NCBI GenBank assembly: GCA_000934455.1
Contig: KN886848.1
Span: 44,772 to 70,819, forward strand
Direction: 5' to 3'
Source of the DNA: Apostichopus parvimensis
Taxonomy: Eukaryota; Echinodermata; Holothuroidea; Aspidochirotida; Stichopodidae
DNA length: 26,048 nucleotides
Both the position numbers and the translations under genes were made by a program. The notes beneath the pieces were generated by a model, which was not told the origin of the DNA, ran no database searches, and saw only the letters and a list, made by a program, of their open reading frames with translations. How positions within the stretch are numbered: the first letter of the stretch is position 1; every line of letters begins with the position of its first letter. This document shows, one piece after another, positions 20,599-26,048 of this stretch.

Positions 20599-23500
20599 GT
20601 AAAACATCGAATCATAGCAAAAAGGCATAATTATCTAACGTAAATAACAGTTACACTATCGTTAGCCCTGTAGTGTTACAGAACAGGCTATCGTTAGTGC
20701 AATTGCTGGCCCCTGGAACAACACTGATATTCATCATCATCATCATCAACTTCGATGCTGTTGGCCAAAGGCCATTTCATCGCTCCACAGAAAAATAAAC
20801 TCCACAAATTAAACTCCAGAAGTTACTGTTGAAAATCAAACACTCCAGGTTTATCCTTCCAGAATGAATCAAGCCTCGATTTAAAACAGTTCAAAGAGGG
20901 AGAATTAACAACAAAAGAATTCCAATAACTAATAGATCTCTGCGTAAAATTCTTTTGACGAAGCGAAGTGTTCACTCTAGGTTTAACTAACTTGTAGGAG
21001 TGACCCCTCGTAACTGATCCATGTGATCTTATAAACAGGTCATGGGTAGAAATTATCAATCCATTCAGATACTTATATTGAAAAACACTGTACGGTAGTT
21101 GACGCTGTAAATATCAAATTATGATGACATTTTTGAAAGCAAGTTTTAAGAGTTGGTAGGAGCTATTAGTATTAACCAGATCTTCGATTCAATAAAGTCA
21201 AGGATGGCGCTCTTGCTTATTTACCCTATCATTGGTTCAATACGCGTTGCTTTGCGGCGGCTTATTTACTTGATCATCAGTTCAATAATAATGGGACTCT
21301 TACTTATTTACCCGACCATCGGCTGAATAAGCAATTCATTGTTGCTTATTTGACCAATCATGCCAAACATTTAGCCTATAATTCATTCTTATATTTTCTG
21401 TATTAATTTTCTCAAACATAACATTATTTCAAAAAAATATTTCAACAGCTACAGGAAGCTACAAAACTGGAAATATCCAGGCTTTAAGTATAACTTAGCC
21501 CTCACACAATGTTACTCATCCTCGCCACCATCTGCTACTTCCAAATGGGCTATTGTTCGGCTGGTACAAAAGGGTGGAGAACTCTCAGAGCAAATTCTTT
21601 ACAGCATATCACCAAAGCTGCATGGCCTATATAGACAGTTTATTGATGGTAAGTTTAGGTGTCACAACATAAAAGAAAGCAATATCCCAGCATCATCATA
21701 TCAGTAGTAAAGTACTTCCAGGAATTGTTCTGATACATTTTTGTGACCAAATAGCCTACATAGAGTAAACTGTAATAATAATAACATTGTATTGTAGTAT
21801 TGACCACCACAGTAGAGTAATATTCCATAACAGATTGTAAAGACAAATCATATTTTGGATTTTGAGTCTTAATGTAGCATTTACAAGCGAGTTGATTTTG
21901 GTTTCTGCAGGTGGTAAAGCATTCATCACAGATGTAAGGTTTGTGTACAGACTAAGAGGTAGAATGAGGGAAGAGAATCTAACATTACAGGATTTACCCT
22001 GGAGAGATATTTACGTAAAGGACAAGGTATGTAAATGTCCCATTATATCACTCTGTCCTATAATACCCACCCCACTCTCTCCCGATTCTTTCCCTGGAGT
22101 GGAAAAGTCAAGTGGTAAATTATGAATGAACATCAGGTACTTACAATAATTAAATTCATAATTGAAGTAAGTGGATGCATGTAATATCAGCGAATAATGT
22201 ATCCATTATCGCATCACAAAATGGCGATGCTAAGCAAAATGGACAGATAGCAATGTAGAATTGCAAAGATTCTTGCTGTTGCATTTTTTTACAAGGGGAT
22301 CATAGTAATATTTTATAAGAGACATAGTTAGTTAAAGAGCTTTCAGAACTGCTACACAAAATTCTAACTCTATTCTCTCTATTCAAAATTCTAAACTCTA
22401 TTCAAAACTCTATTCAAAATTCTAACACAAAATTCTAAAATTATTCCCTAAATGTGTTATAGTGTTTCCTGCAATGAACATGACGTATACATTTTTTGTT
22501 AAACTGGCTGTCTTACCCAAATATGCTAGATAGGGAAAAAATGGTTAAGCTATTAATAATCTTTTTTTAACTCTCAGTTGTTTTACTGGTCCAGAGAATC
22601 ACGTTGCTTTTTTTTAAAACAAATACTGTATCTATTCCAGTCCTACAATATGTTCATACGAGAGGCACTAATAGGCCTAGTCTGCCATTGTATCCATAAG
22701 AAATGGTACTATTGTTCTATAGGGATAAGAAATAGCTGTAATGATTGTTTGTATAGAACAAATGGTTTAATTACCCTGAGGGAATTCAGCAGGAAATAGA
22801 ATGTGATAGAATTATTATTAAGGGTAAAATACAATCAAACAATTTCAAAAATAAATAATTAAAATGACTGTTTGTGATATGACATCAATCCCTGACCACA
22901 CCCAGCAGATTAGAGAAATATTACATTGTTTGTCTTATCCAAAAATTAATAATAAACAATAATTGTAAAATTGTTTTATTATGATTTGTTTTATCTTGTA
23001 TTAACAGGTTACAAGAGACATGGGAAAGGTTATTCCGACTATGATTGTCACTTGGCTGCCATTTGCCTTCTATGTGATGTTACCTCTCATGTGAGTTCAA
23101 CATTTCATGCAATATCAATAAACAAGGTTCTAGTGAATGTTTATTTGAAGCTTGTGATTTTGATGTGATATGATATTCACACAAATTTGAAGAACCATCA
23201 ATCTAAAAAAGGGCAGACGCAGATCCAGGATTTTCAAAAAGAAAGGGATGTGGCCCTGGGGTCATTGAAGATGTCTCCCATGCAGGGAGATCTGGTGGTC
23301 CTCACCCAGAAAGATTTAAAGCAAAATTAGAAATGAAATGTGTGTTCTAAAGAATAGGCTTTAAAGTAGGTCAATGATTAAGTTTACATGCAAGGTTGTG
23401 CTAATTACTAGTTTAAATTTTTTTTCTGTGGGGTTGAAAAAAAAAGGGTAGGGGTGGTGGGGGGGGGGGGTTTACCCTCACATCCTTCCTGGATCCATGC

Positions 23501-25259
23501 CAGAAGAGAGAGATCTATGCAACAACCCATTCACTTCGTTGTTGATTTGCAAGTTATGAACTGTTTAAGCCAATGAAGACAAGTTTCATGCCCCACAAAC
23601 TGAAAGTATAAATTCTATGTTTTCATCGACAAAGCGCTTTAATGATCGCTGGTGAGATTTTGATGGCAGAAGTAACAGATTGCAATTTGTGGTATTTTAT
23701 CTATAACCTCTAGCCATTCTATGGTGTACCTGGACACTGTGGTAAAATCCACTCAAAGTGCAGCATCAAATACATAAATAAAATAAAACTGTTATTTGTG
23801 CACCAGCTGTTAGTCCTAGGAGTGGGGAAAAATTTGTAGTCTATTAAATAAAAGGAAATAATTTATACATAATTTTTTTCAGACATTTTTGACCCTAAAT
23901 TTTATTTTAATGTAATTAATCAGATGCTGTGTGAAGAATGGCCGACTATTTCTTACAGCTATGATCTTCTGATCCAACTCCGAAACAGTTTCCCATGTGA
24001 GAGTTGACTTAATTTACCTTAATCACCTTAATTTTGCAGATTTACTTTCCCAAGACAATTTTTGTCCGACCACTTTCTAAATAAAGAACAGTTATCGCAA
24101 TTTCAAAGCAAGTCTTTGAAGAGGAAACATCTTCAGGAAGAAACCATTTGGAGTCTCATCAAAGAGGAGACGGTGAAGCCTCCAGTTGGTTCCCTCGATT
24201 CAGACAACTCGTCATTGATTGAGAAGTGTCCTGGCATGGAAGTTGAAGAAGTGTTGAGGCTGCGCCATCTGTTTGAGAAACAGTTACGACTCGAAGAGTT
24301 ACCCAGGAAACACTTGGTGAGTGACCTCGTGACCTGAAAATGTCGCAAAATATTGGCCGAACATTGATTATTGTCAATATTATACAAATAATGAATGGTT
24401 ATGAGTGCAATAGTGCAAATATTTCATGAGTTGAAAGATGGAATGTTCCATTCAACGAGGCGCAGCCGAGTTGAATGGAACAAATTACATCTTTCAACGA
24501 ATGAAATATTTGCACTATTGCACGAATGGAAACCATTCATTATTTGTTTTATACAACACCTTCAAATTTGGATATATTTGGATGTAAAATGCACTCATGC
24601 AACAGATTGTTCTCTTACCATTGAAAAAAGTGCTATGATCCAAAAAGTATATTGCACGGTTCTATTTCATAGCGTGCAATAGAGCGGATATTGCATGCAA
24701 TCGACGAGCAGTTGACCAATCAAATGGCCGGAATATAATTAGGTGTTGTATAAAATATAATATTAAATAATAACAAAAGTATGCGATATTAAGAGTTTTG
24801 TCGATACAATATTTACTTTGCTTCTTGCTTACCTGTCTCCCCACAGCCTCAGCACTCTTTGCTCTATCATGCCTAGAGTGGAACGATAACCTTTTTAGCA
24901 TGGTACACCCTTGTCTGGTCAAGTCCCTCCTCATTTTCTTGCGGATTTCGGTTTTTTCTTCGGATCTGCATGTTTTTGGTTTCCTTGGGAACCTCTTTTG
25001 GGATCTTTCTGCCAAGCTATATATCATTGTCTTGAACTATTCTTTTATCATATATGTATATAATATCCATATAAGAGTCTTATACCATTTCTTGCATTCC
25101 CAGGTAGCTTTGTGTAAGCTGCATTCTCTACTTACCCTTATGCTGCCTTCGTACATGCTTCGTACAAGACTCGCTGGAAAGTGCTCTGTGCTGCAAGCGA
25201 TTGATTTTGCCCTGAGAAGAGATGGCTTGATTACAATCGAAGAACAAGACCTGAAAAAG
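20432..25259 (+). CDS. LETMD1: LETMD1 orthologue, 6 exons, 3' end beyond window
   Basis: LETM1-domain-containing protein 1 (HCCR1 in man), a mitochondrial inner-membrane protein with one membrane segment and a LETM1-type ribosome-binding-like domain. Six exons with matching phases give 333 residues; human has 360, so about 40-55 residues lie off the right edge. The first 50 residues have several K/R and no acidic residue, as expected of a mitochondrial presequence. Residues about 169-190 (VIPTMIVTWLPFAFYVMLPL) form the membrane span, followed directly by FPRQFLSDHF, aligning with human FPRQLLIRHF. SYMLRTRL and IEEQDLKK match human SYLPPPLLRHRL and LTAQEVKS. It lies head-to-head with ARMC8, about 2.5 kb apart. 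Family assignment is confident; physiological role in an invertebrate is unknown to me. Confidence 0.93.
20728..21080 (-). mobile_element. 3' tail of a non-LTR retrotransposon (LETMD1 intron 1)
   Basis: Minus-strand open frame 20823-21059 carries TRGHSYKL, KPRVNTSLRQKNFTQRSI, YWNSF, and FKSRLDSFW near its stop. This is the usual C-terminal end of CR1/L2/jockey-type reverse transcriptase polyproteins. It is followed by a short 3' UTR and a (GAT)n tail (20731-20748), as in several such families. The rest of the polymerase is absent, so this is a 5'-truncated dead copy, antisense to LETMD1. Confidence 0.8.
21211..21364. repeat. ~45-bp imperfect tandem repeat x4 (LETMD1 intron 1)
   Basis: GCTTATTTACCC plus ATCATTGGTTCAATA-type sequence recurs at about 21214, 21260, 21302 and 21345 with substitutions. 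It ends about 85 bases before exon 2. Confidence 0.65.
21449..21648 (+). CDS. LETMD1: LETMD1 coding exon 2
   Basis: Residues 56-123. Two acceptors six bases apart (after 21448 and after 21454) keep the same frame, with or without two residues. ILYSISPKLHGLYRQFIDGG aligns with human GRHFPRFYVLYTIFMKG. Donor GTAAGT, phase 1 out. Confidence 0.9.
21911..22026 (+). CDS. LETMD1: LETMD1 coding exon 3
   Basis: Residues 123-161. Acceptor TTTCTGCAG, donor GTATGT, phase 1 in and 0 out. RMREENLTLQDLPWRDIYVK aligns with human [27 protein letters not shown], a basic region ahead of the membrane segment. Confidence 0.93.
23008..23090 (+). CDS. LETMD1: LETMD1 coding exon 4, membrane segment
   Basis: Residues 162-189. 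Acceptor TTAACAG, donor GTGAGT, phase 0 in and 2 out. The exon reads VTRDMGK followed by the hydrophobic span, which corresponds to human VTKCLFLGIISIPPFANYLV. The correct frame differs from that of the longest ORF here. Confidence 0.92.
23213..23505. mobile_element. Short element with inverted ends (LETMD1 intron 4)
   Basis: AGATCCAGGA at 23221 and TCCTGGATCC at 23488 are inverted. Both are followed inward by AAGGG-type sequence, and a G run sits near the right end. About 290 bp, non-coding. The ends are imperfect, so the boundaries are approximate. Confidence 0.45.
24040..24316 (+). CDS. LETMD1: LETMD1 coding exon 5, LETM1-like domain
   Basis: Residues 189-281. Acceptor TTTTGCAG, donor GTGAGT, phase 2 in and 0 out. 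FTFPRQFLSDHFLNKEQ aligns with human LFPRQLLIRHFWTPKQQ; the rest is charged and helical with EVEEVLRLRHLFEK near the end, as in human IHDILALRECF. Confidence 0.94.
24381..24755. mobile_element. Foldback element with nested inverted repeats (LETMD1 intron 5)
   Basis: Left arm about 24381-24458 and right arm about 24469-24553 form a long imperfect hairpin: AATAATGAATGG pairs with CCATTCATTATT and TGCAATAGTGCAAATATTTCAT-type sequence with its complement, around a loop GAGGCGCAGCC. The right arm runs into TTTTATACAACACCT (24547-24561), whose perfect 15-bp inverse AGGTGTTGTATAAAA ends the element at 24755. No coding sequence inside. Confidence 0.7.
24836..25009 (-). other. Antisense exon-like open frame (LETMD1 intron 5)
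   Basis: On the minus strand a stop-free basic frame (KRFPRKPKTCRSEEK, then MRRDLTRQGCTMLKRLSFHS, then RAKSAEAVGRQ) is bounded by AGCTTGGCAG upstream and CAG before GTAAGC downstream. Base composition is less AT-rich than its surroundings. I do not recognise the protein. It could be an exon of another gene or transposon on the opposite strand, a relic of one, or chance. The plus strand is also open here but is not part of LETMD1, whose exons 5 and 6 join without a gap against human. Confidence 0.3.
25104..25259 (+). CDS. LETMD1: LETMD1 coding exon 6 (last in window)
   Basis: Residues 282-333, 52 codons. Acceptor ATTCCCAG, donor GTGAGA, phase 0. LCKLHSLLTLMLPSYMLRTR aligns with human HVKALSRAMLLTSYLPPPLLRHR. 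The expected next block (human ACYLRGLN) was not found before 26048, so the following exon lies outside. Confidence 0.93.
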
Positions 25260-25283
25260 GTGAGAATCTTAAATCAGGTGTTT

Positions 25284-25660
25284 GGTTAATTGTTTAATCT
25301 ATTTGGTTGTTTACTTTTACTTTTTATCTGTGTTGCTCTCAAATCAATTAATCTATTTAATCTAAATTTAATTGAATTAAATCTAAATTTAATCTAGATT
25401 TAATCTAAATATTTAATCTAAATTGTTTAATCTAGTTGGTCGCTTACTTTTGTTGTTTACGTTGTTGTTTACTTTGTTGTTTACCTTCAAATTATTTAAT
25501 CTAAATTTAATTGAATTAAATCTAAATTTAATCTAGATTTAATCTAAATATTTAATCTAACTTGTTTATCTATTTGGTTGCTTACTTTTGTTGTTTACTT
25601 TGTTGTTTACTTTTACTTTTTTCATGTGTTTGCTTTCAAATTATTTACCTGGAAGTGAAT
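25284..25660. repeat. ~138-bp AT-rich tandem repeat (LETMD1 intron 6)
   Basis: The block TTTAATCTAAATTTAATTGA to AATATTTAATCTAA occurs at about 25356 and 25494, joined by TTGGTTGCTTACTTTTGTTG-type linkers that also occur just after the exon-6 donor (about 25295). The core is made of the 11-bp subunit TTTAATCTAAA and its partial inversions. Confidence 0.8.
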
Positions 25661-25956
25661 GGTTTTATGAAGGTGTTTGATAACTATAATATGTTCACAT
25701 GTTTGGCTATTGTGTCTAAGCTTTGATATGGTGTGATATCAAAAAAGCTACAAAAATAAAATAATGTATACATTACAAAATGAAATTTTAAATCTGGTCA
25801 AAATATCAGAATGTTATTTATCATTTACACAGCAGATTGTTGTCAAGAGGGAAATGTAAAAGAATGGTGATACCAAGGCTTAGAATTTAAAATTTAAAAT
25901 CTGGACATTCGATGGAAAATTATTTATAGGCTGTGTACAAAAATCTATTGTCAATT

Positions 25957-26048
25957 AGGCTTGCACGGTAAACCGGTTTTAGTACCGAAACCAGTTTTTT
26001 CCGACCGAATTTCGGTACTATTTTTTATTTTAAGAAAACCGAAAAACC
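25957..26048. mobile_element. End of an inverted-repeat element cut by the window
   Basis: AGGCTTGCACGGTAAACCGG leads into alternating CCGGTTT, GTACCGAAACC and TTTCGGTAC blocks that are mutually inverted. Such GCACGGTA-type ends are typical of short non-autonomous DNA elements. Only one end is in the window. Confidence 0.4.

Noticed and set aside
24798..25289. 163-codon plus-strand open frame as one LETMD1 exon
   Set aside because: Only 25104-25259 aligns with LETMD1. Exon 5 joins exon 6 without a gap against human, so the upstream part is intron read-through.
1..26048. tRNA, rRNA or microRNA genes
   Set aside because: I looked for cloverleaf-type and rRNA-like stretches by eye and found none I could support; a covariance search would be needed to exclude diverged ones.

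Overview
This is a piece of an animal nuclear genome carrying two intron-rich, divergently arranged protein genes. Exons have GT-AG junctions, intron phases match from exon to exon, and the introns are AT-rich and full of repeats. The protein sequences are close to vertebrate orthologues, but the repeats (short inverted-repeat elements, minisatellites, non-LTR and possibly Penelope-type remnants) look like those of a marine invertebrate. I lean towards a deuterostome such as an echinoderm. That placement is an inference with low confidence.

Left and centre (345-17890, minus strand): an ARMC8 orthologue, the armadillo-repeat scaffold of the CTLH/GID E3 ubiquitin ligase. I could reconstruct 17 coding exons giving about 650 residues in one continuous frame. 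Only the extreme C-terminus, roughly a dozen residues, lies beyond the left edge. Its introns hold most of the unusual sequence: a 92-bp tandem repeat with an inverted copy (intron 16), a 2.2-kb array of ~36-40-bp units (intron 14), a TIR element about 10 bp from a splice donor (intron 13), a minisatellite that has multiplied the exon-10 splice donor (intron 10), a ~160-bp repeat (intron 9), and two diverged copies of a retroelement-like end motif (introns 6 and 3).

Middle (about 18040-20430): a ~2.5-kb intergenic region between the two gene starts. It has no gene I can support, but it holds dispersed direct repeats and a 22-bp minisatellite. Next to the right-hand gene are an E-box, a TATA-like sequence and a perfect TISU/YY1 element over the start codon.

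Right (20432 to beyond 26048, plus strand): a LETMD1 orthologue (LETM1-domain-containing protein 1, mitochondrial inner membrane). Six exons give 333 residues; the last exon or exons are outside the window. Its introns contain the 3' tail of a non-LTR retrotransposon, a foldback element, an inverted-repeat element, and an antisense exon-like open frame.

The two genes have unrelated jobs (ubiquitin ligase scaffold versus mitochondrial membrane protein). Nothing in the sequence shows that they work together. The most interesting structure is in the ARMC8 introns, where two unrelated-looking tandem arrays both repeat a unit that reads, in the sense direction, as T/G-rich tract, AG, four bases, then a donor-like GTAA.
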